Positions 46,705 to 56,061 of a stretch of 64,000 nucleotides of DNA are shown one piece after another; position 1 is the stretch's first letter; every line of letters begins with the position of its first letter. Source of the stretch: Agrobacterium tumefaciens (GTDB taxonomy: Bacteria; Pseudomonadota; Alphaproteobacteria; Rhizobiales; Rhizobiaceae). The stretch covers positions 372,001 to 436,000 of the forward strand of contig JAGIAH010000004.1 in NCBI GenBank assembly GCA_017744915.1. The letters are read 5' to 3'. Under the pieces are notes generated by a model that did not search any database, was not told where the DNA came from, and saw nothing but the letters and a program-made list of their open reading frames with translations. A program made the position numbers and the translations under genes.

Positions 46705-47445
46705 CGCCGGAAAAACTCATCCCCGCTTTTCCCCGCCCGGTTCACCGCTGTTATCCTCTCACCAGTCCTGCCGGGTGGGCGCCAGACGTGGCGGAAACCG
46801 AGGGACGGTTCTGATGGGGACGGTGGCGCGTTCGTGACGACAGGACCATTTCGCAAGGCGCGGTGCACGGCCCTTGCGAGATACGGCATGGTGAAAGACC
46901 CGGCTGCGCAACGCATCCGACCCACACCAACCCCAACCGAAGCGCAGCCGGGCAATCGCCCGACGTTCTCCATCCATCCCCCGCCCGGCGACGCCGTGCG
47001 GGATGAAGCTGTTGGGTTTTTGGGGGCCTTTTCAGGACGTGTGCGGGGCTTACCCCCCTCTGCCCTGCCGGGCATCTCCCCCTCAAGGGGGGAGATCGGC
47101 AGGAGGCTCTCCTACCGCTTCATTCTCAACCGTCGAGATGGGCGAGACCTTGCCGCAGATCGATCTCCCCCCTTGAGGGGGAGATGCCCGACAGGGCAGA
47201 GGGGGGAGCCGCACGCACCTCGGTTCACCGTGAACAGACAACCTCCCGAAACTTCACCCCCAGTTACGAATCCGTCAGATTCTTACGCTACAGATTGACG
47301 CAGGCGTTTGTTGCATTGCACTCTAGCGGGCAAGGCTGAAGGGGAATCACTCCCCGTCGTCAAAATGGCATCACGACCATTTCGCAGCGACGCCATGCCG
47401 GGTGCGACATCCGGTATCCAAATACATTCTGTTCCGGGGTTTTTC
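46705..47445. other. 741-bp gap before sthA with a long inverted repeat
   Basis: Contains the inverted repeat at 47053-47206 and the likely sthA promoter region. Several 60-170 codon open frames on both strands are Pro/Arg-rich with no ribosome binding sites, and are judged non-coding. The in-frame extension of sthA to 47308 is also rejected. Confidence 0.6.
47053..47206. repeat. Long inverted repeat, arms about 46 bp
   Basis: The left arm CCCCCCTCTGCCCTGCCGGG... (47053-47098) pairs with the right arm ...CAGGGCAGAGGGGGG (47160-47206), across a 61-base spacer. Internal symmetry (CCCCCTCAAGGGGGG) adds further hairpins. It is a different family from the RIME-like elements. Confidence 0.85.
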
Positions 47446-48849
47446 ATGTACCAGTTCGATCTGATTGTTGTCGGCAGCGGTCCGGCGGGAAGACGGGCCG
47501 CCATTCAGGCCGCCAAGCTCGAAAAGAGGGTTCTGGTCATCGAGAAAGGCAGCCGCGTCGGCGGCGTTTCCGTGCACACCGGCACCATTCCCTCCAAAAC
47601 CCTGCGCGAAACCGCGCTCAACCTCACCGGCTGGCGCGAGCGCGGTTTTTATGGCCGTTCCTATCGCGTCAAGCAGGAGATCGACGCCGAAGACCTGCGC
47701 CGCCGCCTGCTCATCACGCTGGATCATGAAGTGGAAGTGCTGGAGCACCAGTTCGCCCGCAACCGCGTGCAGCATATTCGCGGCACGGCAAGCTTTGTTG
47801 ACGCCAACACCATGAAGGTGGTGAAGAACGACGGCGAGATCATGAACGTCACCGGCACGTCCATCCTGCTCACCATCGGCACGCGCCCCTACCGGCCGCC
47901 GCATATTCCCTTCGATGGTGAGGCGGTGCTTGATTCGGACGAGATTCTCGAGATCAAGGAACTGCCCCGCTCCATGGTCGTGGTCGGGGCCGGTGTCATC
48001 GGCATCGAATATGCCACGATTTTCAGCGCGCTCGACACGCAGGTGACGGTGGTGGAGCCGCGCGAAACGATGCTGGAATTCATCGACAAGGAAATCGTCG
48101 AGGACTTCACCTATCAGCTGCGTGACCGCAACATGAAGCTGATCTTCGGCCAGAAGGCGGAAAAGGTGGAACGCGATGAAAGCGGCAAATGCCTCGTTTC
48201 GCTCAGCAACGGCCGCGTCCTGAAAGCCGAGACCGTGCTCTTCGCCGCTGGCCGCGTCGGCGCCACCGATACGCTTAACCTTGCCGCCTGCGGGCTGGAG
48301 GCCGACAGCCGTGGCCGCCTGAAGGTCGACCCCGAGACTTTCCAGACCTCGGTGCCGAACATCTATGCCGCGGGCGATATCATCGGTTTCCCGAGCCTTG
48401 CCTCCACCTCCATGGAACAGGGCCGCATCGCCGCCCGCCATGCCGTCGGCGCACCGGCGGGCGAACCGCCGCAGTTCTTCCCCTATGGCATCTATGCCGT
48501 GCCGGAAATCTCCACCTGCGGCCTGACGGAAGAAGAAGTCATCGAACGCAACATTCCCTATGAATGCGGTATCGCCCATTTTCGCGAAACCTCGCGTGGC
48601 CACATCATGGGCCTCGACAGCGGCTTGCTGAAGATGATCTTCTCGCTGAAAACCCGTCGCCTGCTCGGCGTCCACATCGTCGGCGAAGGTGCCACCGAAC
48701 TGGTGCATATCGGCCAGGCGGTGCTGAACCTGAAGGGCACGGTGGAATATTTCGTCGAGAATACCTTCAACTATCCGACACTCGCCGAGGCCTACAAGAT
48801 CGCCGGGCTGGATGCGTGGAACCGCATGGGTGAGATCAAGAAGGATTGA
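47446..48849 (+). CDS. sthA: Soluble (Si-specific) NAD(P)+ transhydrogenase
   Basis: A 467-residue flavoprotein of the pyridine nucleotide-disulphide family, starting MYQFDLIVVGSGPAGRRA at 47446. Where dihydrolipoamide dehydrogenase has a redox Cys pair, this protein reads GVSVHTGTIPSKTLRE, without both cysteines, which is the mark of SthA. NAD-binding GAGVIGIEYA and C-terminal dimerisation HIVGEGATELVHIGQ are present. It balances NADPH and NADH pools in the cytoplasm. Confidence 0.95.
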   Translation: MYQFDLIVVGSGPAGRRAAIQAAKLEKRVLVIEKGSRVGGVSVHTGTIPSKTLRETALNLTGWRERGFYGRSYRVKQEIDAEDLRRRLLITLDHEVEVLEHQFARNRVQHIRGTASFVDANTMKVVKNDGEIMNVTGTSILLTIGTRPYRPPHIPFDGEAVLDSDEILEIKELPRSMVVVGAGVIGIEYATIFSALDTQVTVVEPRETMLEFIDKEIVEDFTYQLRDRNMKLIFGQKAEKVERDESGKCLVSLSNGRVLKAETVLFAAGRVGATDTLNLAACGLEADSRGRLKVDPETFQTSVPNIYAAGDIIGFPSLASTSMEQGRIAARHAVGAPAGEPPQFFPYGIYAVPEISTCGLTEEEVIERNIPYECGIAHFRETSRGHIMGLDSGLLKMIFSLKTRRLLGVHIVGEGATELVHIGQAVLNLKGTVEYFVENTFNYPTLAEAYKIAGLDAWNRMGEIKKD

Positions 48850-48916
48850 GCGGCGTATTCAGCGGGACCACAAATGCCATGCGAACGCTTTTGGCAAGGT
48901 CGTAGCCTCCCCTCCT

Positions 48917-49029
48917 CGTCACCCCGGACCTGATCCGGGGCCTGGCCGGCTCAAGTCCTTGGGCTGAAAAGACTTTCCTCACGGCGCAGACGCGCCGTGG
49001 CTGGATGCCGGATCAAGTCCGGCATGGCG
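48917..49029. repeat. Dispersed hairpin repeat (CCGGATCAAGTCCGGCATGG type), copy 2
   Basis: Opens CCCCGGACCTGATCCGGGG (an own hairpin) and contains TCAAGTCCTTGGGCTGAAAAG and CGGCGCAGACGCGCCG. It closes GATGCCGGATCAAGTCCGGC. Related to 40576-40687 and 61442-61500. Confidence 0.75.
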
Positions 49030-49095
49030 GAAGAAGACATTCCTCTGCTTCTTCCCCTTTATCCAGAGACGACCACCGCGCTAACAGTCCGTCCC

Positions 49096-49743
49096 TCACC
49101 ACCGAATGCTATACCGCGCACTCACCCCCGGCCGGAAATGATCCGCATATCCCTGATCGAGCGTGCCCCGCACGGTCAGGTGATCGCCGATCTTCTGCTC
49201 CACCGCCACGCCGCTGCTGAACTCGTTGAAGCTGTTGCGGCTCGCCCCCGTCAGGATAAAGGCCGTGCCGGTTTCGGCGCGGGACAACCGCAGCGACTGC
49301 GATACATCAAGCCCATTCCATTGCTGCGCCGTGCCGTCATAACGCACGGTGAAATTACGGTTCGCCTCGATGTCGAGTTCCGGCGTGACAATGCGCTTCT
49401 GCTGCGAGGTCATGGAAACGCTGCTCGAGCCTGTCAGGGCATTGAAGATGACGCCGACATCACGCGCAAGCGAGACGCCGGGCAGCTGTTCGGCCAGCAG
49501 CGTGACATTGCCCCACACCCGCACCGGCGTATCCACCACCTGCCCCGCCTTCGAAGCACTCATGCCCATTTCCAGCCCCGCCCGAATGGGCGTATCGACC
49601 GGCAGCTTCGCTCCGATGCGGGCCGTATAGGAGCGGTCGGAATTCTTGACCGGCTTCCAGATCAAGCCGGCCTCATCGGCATGGGCGCCACCGGCGGCAG
49701 TGAAGAGCGATAATAAAAGGGCGGAACCCGTTCGGAGCGACAT
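49096..49743 (-). CDS. Secreted hypothetical protein, 215 aa
   Basis: ATG 49743 has AGGGGAC upstream and opens a signal peptide (MSLRTGSALLLSLFTAAGGAHA), so the extension to 49884 is rejected. The mature part is beta-rich with alternating hydrophobic residues and ends FRPGVSARYSIRW, an aromatic C-terminus reminiscent of outer-membrane barrels. No family is recognised. Confidence 0.7.
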   Translation of the reverse strand: MSLRTGSALLLSLFTAAGGAHADEAGLIWKPVKNSDRSYTARIGAKLPVDTPIRAGLEMGMSASKAGQVVDTPVRVWGNVTLLAEQLPGVSLARDVGVIFNALTGSSSVSMTSQQKRIVTPELDIEANRNFTVRYDGTAQQWNGLDVSQSLRLSRAETGTAFILTGASRNSFNEFSSGVAVEQKIGDHLTVRGTLDQGYADHFRPGVSARYSIRW

Positions 49744-49994
49744 ATTTGTCCCCTGGCAAATTAAGGGCGCGCGGGGAGAACCCGGCAGGCACGGTAAAAG
49801 CTCAAGGCCAATGGTTTGGCAGCGATGAGGCCACATGAAAGCGGCGCACAATGCCCGAGCGGCCGCATTCCGCGACCGGGGCAAATCATGCTGCGCAGGG
49901 TGCCAGATGAACGGGAGATGAACAAGAGCAGATGCAACAAAAAATCATGCTGCACTGCATTGTGATCCGAGCGAGGACGCGGGAAGCTCGGCCG

Positions 49995-50534
49995 CTACTC
50001 TTTTTCGACCGGAGGCGCGCACCGGAAGAGAATATCATCCACCACCACGGTTAAAGGTCTGGATGAATCGAGGACCGTTGCGTCAACGGGGATGTCTTCC
50101 TTCGTCGCATGGAGTTGCAGGACAAATTCCCGCTCCTGCGGGTTTCCGCCGAACTCGTCCGCGGGTCTCTCGATCAGCCGTCTTCGCAAGGTCTCGCTAT
50201 CGAGATCGAGAACGAAGACCTCATCGAACACATCCATGAAACGCTGAAAATTTCTCGAGCCACCGCAAAAGAATGTGAGTGCGTGGCTGCGATCGGCGGC
50301 AATCCGCCGAACCTTTTCGACATCCCAGATATGATGCCGATGCCGGAAAGGCATATCGGTCGCATCGCCCCGCAACAACGCGGGATCGAGCGGTTCGCCC
50401 GTTTCAGGGTCGCCCTTGTAGGCAAGCTCCCGGTCGCCGTGGATCACATGATGGCCACGCCGCTGAAGTTCTGTTGCAACCGAGGTCTTGCCGACCCCGG
50501 AGACACCCTCGACCAAGTAATTTCTCACACCCAT
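49995..50534 (-). CDS. P-loop ATPase/kinase-like protein, 179 aa
   Basis: The protein opens MGVRNYLVEGVSGVGKTSVA, a Walker A motif typical of small-molecule kinases (shikimate/adenylate-kinase type), followed by a base-like HGDRELAY stretch and a helical lid-like region. It lacks a clear partner domain. Starts at 50534 or 50552 are possible, and the frame to 50720 would run through the trigger-factor terminator and is rejected. The substrate is unknown. Confidence 0.8.
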   Translation of the reverse strand: MGVRNYLVEGVSGVGKTSVATELQRRGHHVIHGDRELAYKGDPETGEPLDPALLRGDATDMPFRHRHHIWDVEKVRRIAADRSHALTFFCGGSRNFQRFMDVFDEVFVLDLDSETLRRRLIERPADEFGGNPQEREFVLQLHATKEDIPVDATVLDSSRPLTVVVDDILFRCAPPVEKE

Positions 50535-50681
50535 GGCACTGCCGTTCGACATTCCTCGACTATGGCCCGTGAGGCCTGCCCCAGTGATATGGGTTTCGAC
50601 CATAATAACCGGGAATGACGCAACGATGTCGAAGGATTGAGAAGCGGGCGATTGCGTAACCGAATAAGCGAGGCGCTCAAA

Positions 50682-50709
50682 CAAAAAGGCCGCAGCTTTC
50701 GCCGCGGCC
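50682..50709 (-). terminator. Terminator of the trigger factor gene
   Basis: On the minus strand GGCCGCGGC-GAAA-GCTGCGGCC folds as a stem with one mismatch and a GNRA-like loop, followed by TTTTTG. It begins about 30 bp after the tig stop. Confidence 0.85.
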
Positions 50710-50740
50710 CTTCCATTCAATCAGCTTGCACTGAAGAAGA

Positions 50741-52219
50741 TTATTCGGCGTCGCCTTCAGCGGCCTTCTTCTTGGCCGGAGCCTTCTTCTTCGGAGCGGC
50801 TTCTTCGCCTTCAGCGGCGTCGTCAGCCTTGCCAGCAGCCTTTTTCTTGGCCGGAGCCTTCTTCTTGGTTTCCGTCTCTTCTTCGCCGTCGTCAGCCAGC
50901 AGCTCTTCCTTGGAAACGGTCTTGTCCGTTACCGAGATTTCCGTGAGCAGCTTGTCGATGACCTTCTCTTCGAAGATCGGAGCGCGCAGCGAAGCGGAAG
51001 CGCCGGGGGTGTTGCGGAAGAAATCGAGGATTTCCTTCTGCTGGCCCGGGAACTGCTGCAGCTGCTGGAACAGCGCGCGCTGCATTTCTTCTTCGGTCAC
51101 TTCAACGCCGGCCTTTTCGCCGATTTCGGAGAGAACGAGGCCGAGACGGACGCGGCGTTCAGCAAGCTTGCGATATTCTTCGCGGGCTTCTTCTTCGGTT
51201 GTGTCTTCGTCAGCGAAGGTCTTGCCGGACTGGGCAAGATCGGTGTTGATCTGGCGCCAGATGTTGTCGAACTCGGCGTCAACCAGGCCAGCCGGCGTGT
51301 CGAACTTGTACATTTCGTCGAGCTGGTCGAGAATCTGACGCTTGACCTTCTGGCGGGTGACGTTGCCGTACTGGCTTTCGATCTGGCCCTTGACGATTTC
51401 CTTCAGCTTTTCAGCCGATTCGAGGCCGAGCTTGGTGGCGAGTTCGTCGTTGATTTCAACGGCAGCAGCGGCAGCAACTTCCTTGACGGTGATGTCGAAG
51501 TTGGCGTCCTTGCCAGCGAGGTTCGCAGCCGGGTAGTCGGCCGGGAAGGTCACGGTGATGGTCTTTTCGTCGCCGGCCTTGACGCCAACGAGCTGGTCTT
51601 CGAAGCCGGGGATGAAGCGGCCAGAACCGAGAACCAGTTCTGCGTCTTCAGCAGCGCCGCCGTCGAAGGCAACGCCGTCAACCTTGCCGAGATAGTTCAT
51701 GGTGACGCGGTCGCCGTCAGCGGCCTTGCCCTTCTTGGTCTCGTAGGTGCGGGCGCTTTCAGCGATCTTGAGGATCTGCTCGTTGATTTCGTCTTCAGAG
51801 ACTTCAACAACTTCGCGGGTAACCTTGATGCCGTCATTGGCCTTCAGTTCGATGGCCGGGATGATTTCGTAAGCAACGGTGAATTCGAAATCGGATTCGG
51901 CCGACAGGATCTTTTCGGCTTCCTGCTCGTCTTCGGTCATGGAGATCGCCGGCTGGGTAGCAGACTTCTCGCCGCGGCTGGAAAGGATTTCGGAAGGCTT
52001 TTCACGAACCAGCTCGTTGACGAGGTCAGCCATGATGGACTTGCCGTACATCTTCTTCAGATGGCCCATCGGCACCTTGCCGGGACGGAAACCGTTGATG
52101 CGAACCTTGTCCTTGGCGTCAACCAGGCGCTCATCCAGACGGGCCTTCATGTCGGCAGCCGGGATAACGATTTTGAGTTCGCGCTTCAGCCCTTCAGCGA
52201 GCGTTTCGATAACCTGCAT
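50741..52219 (-). CDS. tig: Trigger factor (ribosome-associated chaperone/PPIase)
   Basis: A 492-residue protein. ATG 52219 ([16 protein letters not shown]) has AGGTTAGGAAA upstream, so the frame to 52294 is rejected. The ribosome-binding loop GFRPGKVP is at residues ~43-50, the FKBP-like PPIase domain at ~150-245 and the C-terminal chaperone arms at ~260-430. The last ~50 residues form a Lys/Ala-rich low-complexity tail ([15 protein letters not shown]), typical of rhizobial trigger factors. It binds nascent chains at the ribosome exit. Confidence 0.96.
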   Translation of the reverse strand: MQVIETLAEGLKRELKIVIPAADMKARLDERLVDAKDKVRINGFRPGKVPMGHLKKMYGKSIMADLVNELVREKPSEILSSRGEKSATQPAISMTEDEQEAEKILSAESDFEFTVAYEIIPAIELKANDGIKVTREVVEVSEDEINEQILKIAESARTYETKKGKAADGDRVTMNYLGKVDGVAFDGGAAEDAELVLGSGRFIPGFEDQLVGVKAGDEKTITVTFPADYPAANLAGKDANFDITVKEVAAAAAVEINDELATKLGLESAEKLKEIVKGQIESQYGNVTRQKVKRQILDQLDEMYKFDTPAGLVDAEFDNIWRQINTDLAQSGKTFADEDTTEEEAREEYRKLAERRVRLGLVLSEIGEKAGVEVTEEEMQRALFQQLQQFPGQQKEILDFFRNTPGASASLRAPIFEEKVIDKLLTEISVTDKTVSKEELLADDGEEETETKKKAPAKKKAAGKADDAAEGEEAAPKKKAPAKKKAAEGDAE

Positions 52220-52459
52220 TTTCCTAACCTTCACATCATGGCGGCGGTGCTCAGACAGCCGTTGGTTTACTTTCGAGCACTGCGCCGGAAACATCGTTCC
52301 CCGGCCGTGGCTTCCCTTATTTCTTTACACAAGCGCCTGCCGCACATCATTACGCCTGCACCGGAGAAAAAGACCAAAGGGGAGAAATGAACCCCGAAGC
52401 TCCCCGCATCTTATAAAGATGCACTCTGGCGCAAGCGTGGCACAGCCATGCCTTGCTTG

Positions 52460-52542
52460 TGGTGCGGGTAGAGAGACTCGAACTCCCACGCCGAAGCGTT
52501 GGTACCTAAAACCAATGCGTCTACCAATTCCGCCATACCCGC
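52460..52542 (-). tRNA. tRNA-Leu(UAG)
   Basis: A cloverleaf on the minus strand: acceptor GCGGGTA / TACCCGC, D-arm TGGCGGAATTGGTAGACGC, anticodon stem TTGGT / ACCAA around TTTAGGT (anticodon TAG), a variable arm (CGCTTCGGCG) as in class II tRNAs, T-arm GAGTTCGAGTCTC and CCA encoded. Confidence 0.95.
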
Positions 52543-53182
52543 ACGTTGGGCGGCGGTATGTCACAATGTTCAGAAAGGGTCAAGCACGCCTTATCGCCGC
52601 CTCTCGTTTCCTCCGGACTTTTATTGAGCCCGCCGCGCTGATGGAAGGCGGGCGGCCCTCTTCCACCCTGGCCGCCGGCGCAGGACGGAAACGAACAGGC
52701 AATCAGGCAGGCTTATCCTGCACCGGAAAACCGTTCGCACCTTCCAACCTCGGCTCCCAGTCCAGTCACACACCTGCGCGGGAAGCGCATGCGGCAAAGC
52801 GGGCAATATTTATGCGGCTATGCTGACATTATATATAGCACCGCCTGCGGCTGACATCGCCGAAGGGTCCCCGGTCGTCAAATCCGCAAGCCGTCCTTCC
52901 GCCCCTGCCCGCCGCCCCGCACCGGCATTGCCGCGCGTCTTCGCATTACAAACGCCTCCGCAGCCACCAAAAGCCCATAAATTGGTCACAAATTATGCAT
53001 GAATCGCCGCAATCGGGGCGATTTACCGGATTGCCTTGCATTTCATGCATAGGTGACATCTTGCTTTGTCTGTTTTTGTTTCGCTTAAACCGATTATATT
53101 CGTGGTCATACAGAGATCAGTTCAGCCCCGGACCAAAGCCTCCCAAGACTGGCCGTAGAGACTGAACCGCACGAAGAGGAAG
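52543..53182. other. Gap with promoter region of the first DUF1127 gene
   Basis: No convincing coding frame. Near the gene are ATGCAT palindromes at 52995-53000 and 53045-53050, an inverted repeat GAATCGCC / GGCGATT nearby, and a TATATT -10-like hexamer at 53095-53100. The second DUF1127 gene has the same ATGCAT element at a similar distance from a TATATA box. Confidence 0.5.
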
Positions 53183-53335
53183 ATGAAAATGAACATTGCA
53201 CGCTCGCTGACCAACTGGCGCAAGTATCGTCAGACCGTAACCGAACTCGGCCGCATGAGCGACCGCGAACTGAATGACCTCGGCATCGGCCGTCAGGACA
53301 TCCGCCGCGTCGCCAAGACCGCCGTCGGCATCTAA
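53183..53335 (+). CDS. DUF1127 arginine-rich small protein, 50 aa
   Basis: ATG 53183 follows GAGGAAG; ATG 53189 is an alternative. The 50 residues carry the DUF1127/YjiS pattern NWRKYRQTVTELGRMSDREL followed by NDLGIGRQDIRRVAK. Work on Agrobacterium and Brucella relatives shows such Arg-rich microproteins affect phosphate and carbon metabolism; a direct role here is inferred by family only. A strong terminator follows at 53381. Confidence 0.93.
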   Translation: MKMNIARSLTNWRKYRQTVTELGRMSDRELNDLGIGRQDIRRVAKTAVGI

Positions 53336-53380
53336 TACGCTCCGCCGCTCAAATGCGGCGGATGCGAAGACGACCTCCCC

Positions 53381-53416
53381 AAAAAGGCCTGAGGCTCCCG
53401 CCTCTGGCCTTTTTTT
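53381..53416 (+). terminator. Rho-independent terminator after the first DUF1127 gene
   Basis: AAGGCCTGAGGC / GCCTCTGGCCTT with a TCCC loop and one mismatch, followed by a run of seven T. Confidence 0.92.
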
Positions 53417-53789
53417 CGTTTGGGCAATCCTGAACCCAGCCACGCTTCCTTGCGCATGCGCGGTGCCTGGATGAAAAATGCATCGGTCGAATAAGGCCCA
53501 TGCGGCCCTCTTTGCCCTCTTTTGTGCCTCCTTAGACACGGCTAAAGCCCGGAACCCCTGCCAAATCCGTCAAAAGCGCCTGAAACGCGGGCATTTCCGC
53601 TCATATTTTGCTCAGATGATATTCAAAGCCGCAAATTTAGCCGACATAGTGCACAAATGCATGGCAGTAGCCTAAATTCTGCACTGCACAACATGGCTCA
53701 ATGTCTATATATAAAACCTCAACAGCCGAGAGCACAGAGAAACACTGAGCCGGCAGACGAAATCACAAAGATAGATTGAGGAAACGACC

Positions 53790-53933
53790 ATGAACCCTAT
53801 CCGCATTGCAAAGAACTGGATCTCCTACCGCCGCACGATCAACGAACTCGGCAGCCTCTCCAACCAGGCTCTGAGCGACATCGGTCTGACCCGTTACGAC
53901 ATTCGTAACGTAGCAGCCCGTTCGTTCCGCTAA
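53790..53933 (+). CDS. DUF1127 arginine-rich small protein, 47 aa
   Basis: ATG 53790 follows TTGAGGAAACGACC. The 47-residue product (NWISYRRTINELGSLSNQAL, then SDIGLTRYDIRNVA) is a shorter DUF1127 member, similar to but distinct from the copy at 53183. The upstream region 53640-53715 holds TGCACAAATGCATGGC and a TATATA hexamer. It is its own transcription unit with a terminator at 53992. Confidence 0.93.
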   Translation: MNPIRIAKNWISYRRTINELGSLSNQALSDIGLTRYDIRNVAARSFR

Positions 53934-53991
53934 GGCGTAAACGATCGTCCCGCTGCCCGACCTCCAGGGCGCGACGATCGAGCGACAGGTT

Positions 53992-54019
53992 AAAAAGCGG
54001 CGCCTCTGGCGCCGTTTTT
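53992..54019 (+). terminator. Rho-independent terminator after the second DUF1127 gene
   Basis: CGGCGCC-TCT-GGCGCCG stem flanked by AAAAA and TTTTT, 58 bp after the stop codon. Confidence 0.92.
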
Positions 54020-54104
54020 GATTCTGGGGGTTTGCTGGAGATCGACCTTCGCCATCGCATCCAGAATCATGGGCTGCAAGGAAGACCGCAGCATCGCGGT
54101 ATAT

Positions 54105-54235
54105 TTCTTCTCCCCGCCGGGGAGAAGGTCGCCCGAAGGGCCGGATGAGGGGGCAACGTTGCCGATTACCTCTACCGTCGCCCCCTCATCCCGCTGCCGC
54201 GGACTTCTCCCCCGCGGGGGAGAGGAAACAAGCAG
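54105..54235. repeat. RIME-like palindromic intergenic repeat, copy 5
   Basis: Opens TTTCTTCTCCCCGCCGGGG, has CCCGAAGGGCCGGATGAGG and CCCCCTCATCCCGCTGCCGC in the middle, and closes TTCTCCCCCGCGGGGGAGAG with AAACAAGC. Same orientation as copies 2 and 3. It separates the DUF1127 genes from trmFO. Confidence 0.85.
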
Positions 54236-54453
54236 TGACCACTCGCCCCCCCCAAATACCTGCCTGCTTTTTCAGCCCTGCCGAGAACCTGGCAGCCTGA
54301 CACCCCACAGCCCCCCAACCCGCAAAAACATTTGGCTGCCCCGGCCATGCATGCTAGTGCATCCGCAGACAATGCCGCGTCCTGAACGGACCCGCGCGGA
54401 ACCATCACTCGAAAAATCGCCGCCGGACGGGAGCCTCCGCCCCGCGGAGGCCC

Positions 54454-55911
54454 ATGGACGCCAGCATGCAAGACAAGACCATTTCTCCCATTCACGTCGT
54501 GGGCGGCGGACTGGCCGGCTCGGAAGCCGCATGGCAGATTGCTGAGAGCGGCGTGCCCGTCATCCTGCATGAAATGCGCGGCGTGCGCGGCACGGATGCG
54601 CATAAGGGCGATACGCTGGCGGAATTGGTCTGTTCCAACTCCTTCCGCTCCGACGATGCGACGGCCAATGCGGTCGGCGTCATTCACGCCGAAATGCGGC
54701 TTGCCGGTTCGTTGATCATGGCCTGCGCCGACAAACACCAAGTGCCGGCCGGCGGCGCGCTTGCCGTCGACCGCGACGGATTTTCGCAGGCGGTAACGGA
54801 CAAGCTGGAAAGTCACCCGCTGGTGACCATCCTGCGCGAAGAAGTAACCGGCCTGCCGCCAAAGGAATGGGGCAGCACCATCATCGCCACCGGCCCGCTC
54901 ACCTCGCCGGATCTGGCGGCTGCGGTGCAGGCCCAGACGGGCGAAGATGCGCTGGCATTCTTTGACGCCATCGCCCCCATCGTGCACCGCGACAGCATCA
55001 ACATGGATATCTGCTGGTATCAGTCGCGTTACGACAAGGTCGGCCCCGGCGGCACCGGCAAGGACTACATCAACTGCCCCATGGATGAGCAGCAATATAA
55101 CGCCTTCATTGATGCGCTGATCGCCGGTGACACGGTGGGCTTCAAGGAATGGGAAGGCACGCCGTATTTCGACGGCTGCCTGCCGATCGAGATCATGGCC
55201 GAACGCGGCCGCGAAACGCTGCGCCACGGCCCGATGAAACCGATGGGCCTGACCAATGCCCATAACCCCACCGTCAAGGCTTATGCCGTCGTCCAGCTGC
55301 GCCAGGACAATGCGCTCGGCACGCTCTACAACATGGTCGGTTTCCAGACCAAGCTGAAATACGGCGTGCAGGCGGATGTCTTCCGCATGATTCCGGGCCT
55401 CGAAAATGCGGAATTCGCCCGCCTCGGCGGCCTGCACCGCAACACCTATATCGATTCCCCCATCCTGCTCGATCACTCGCTGAAGCTGAAATCGCGGCCG
55501 GACCTGCGTTTCGCCGGCCAGATCACCGGTTGCGAGGGTTATGTGGAAAGCGCCTCCGTCGGCCTTCTCGCCGGCCGTTTCGCCGCCGCCGAACGGAAGG
55601 GCGAGGCCCCGAGCCTGCCGCCTGCCACCACCGCACTCGGCTCGCTGCTCAACCACATCACCGGCGGCCACCTCTCCTCCGATGATGAGCCGGGCAAGCG
55701 TTCCTTTCAGCCGATGAACATCAATTTCGGCCTGTTCCCGGAACTGGCGCCGGGCTCCATCGTCAAGCCGGAAGGCGTGAAGCGGTTCCGCGGCAAGGAC
55801 AAGACGATCATGAAGCGCCAGCTCGTCGCAGCGCGGGCGCTCAAGGATTGTGCGGCGTGGCTCGGCGTGGAACACGTCGCAACGAAACAAGCGGGCGACG
55901 CAACGCCATAG
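54454..55911 (+). CDS. trmFO: tRNA (uracil-54-C5) methyltransferase, folate-dependent
   Basis: A 485-residue flavoprotein that makes ribothymidine at tRNA position 54 using methylene-tetrahydrofolate. It opens with FAD motif [16 protein letters not shown] and has the family blocks [14 protein letters not shown] (with a conserved Cys), [26 protein letters not shown] and [21 protein letters not shown] stands three bases before ATG 54454; ATG 54466 is an alternative start. A long antisense frame over this region is a shadow. Confidence 0.95.
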   Translation: MDASMQDKTISPIHVVGGGLAGSEAAWQIAESGVPVILHEMRGVRGTDAHKGDTLAELVCSNSFRSDDATANAVGVIHAEMRLAGSLIMACADKHQVPAGGALAVDRDGFSQAVTDKLESHPLVTILREEVTGLPPKEWGSTIIATGPLTSPDLAAAVQAQTGEDALAFFDAIAPIVHRDSINMDICWYQSRYDKVGPGGTGKDYINCPMDEQQYNAFIDALIAGDTVGFKEWEGTPYFDGCLPIEIMAERGRETLRHGPMKPMGLTNAHNPTVKAYAVVQLRQDNALGTLYNMVGFQTKLKYGVQADVFRMIPGLENAEFARLGGLHRNTYIDSPILLDHSLKLKSRPDLRFAGQITGCEGYVESASVGLLAGRFAAAERKGEAPSLPPATTALGSLLNHITGGHLSSDDEPGKRSFQPMNINFGLFPELAPGSIVKPEGVKRFRGKDKTIMKRQLVAARALKDCAAWLGVEHVATKQAGDATP

Positions 55912-55936
55912 GCCTGCCCCGCATCTATCAGCCAAA

Positions 55937-55970
55937 ATGAAGGGGCGTGTGTCCGCACACGCCCCTTTTC
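55937..55970 (+). terminator. Rho-independent terminator after trmFO
   Basis: An 11-bp perfect stem AGGGGCGTGTG / CACACGCCCCT with a 4-base loop and a TTTTC tail, 26 bp after the stop. Confidence 0.92.
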
Positions 55971-56061
55971 CATTCCGGGTCACCGGATTTTGCCTTGCCC
56001 GGCCAGCCGCGCTCGGGCAAAACCTTTTTACTTCGACATTAAAAGACTGAGGAGATCGAAT

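Noticed and set aside
46834..47298. A 154-codon plus-strand frame and its minus-strand partners near 46570-47090.
   Set aside because: Pro/Arg-rich, running through the inverted repeat, without a plausible start site.
47308..47445. N-terminal extension of SthA by 46 residues.
   Set aside because: The known family length (about 466) and the FAD-motif start at 47446 fit the shorter form; GGGG precedes that ATG.
50535..50720. N-terminal extension of the P-loop protein.
   Set aside because: It would run through the trigger-factor terminator, and the Walker A begins at the shorter start.
52820..53002. A 60-codon plus-strand frame before the first DUF1127 gene.
   Set aside because: Pro/Ala-rich, no ribosome binding site, and it lies in the regulatory gap.
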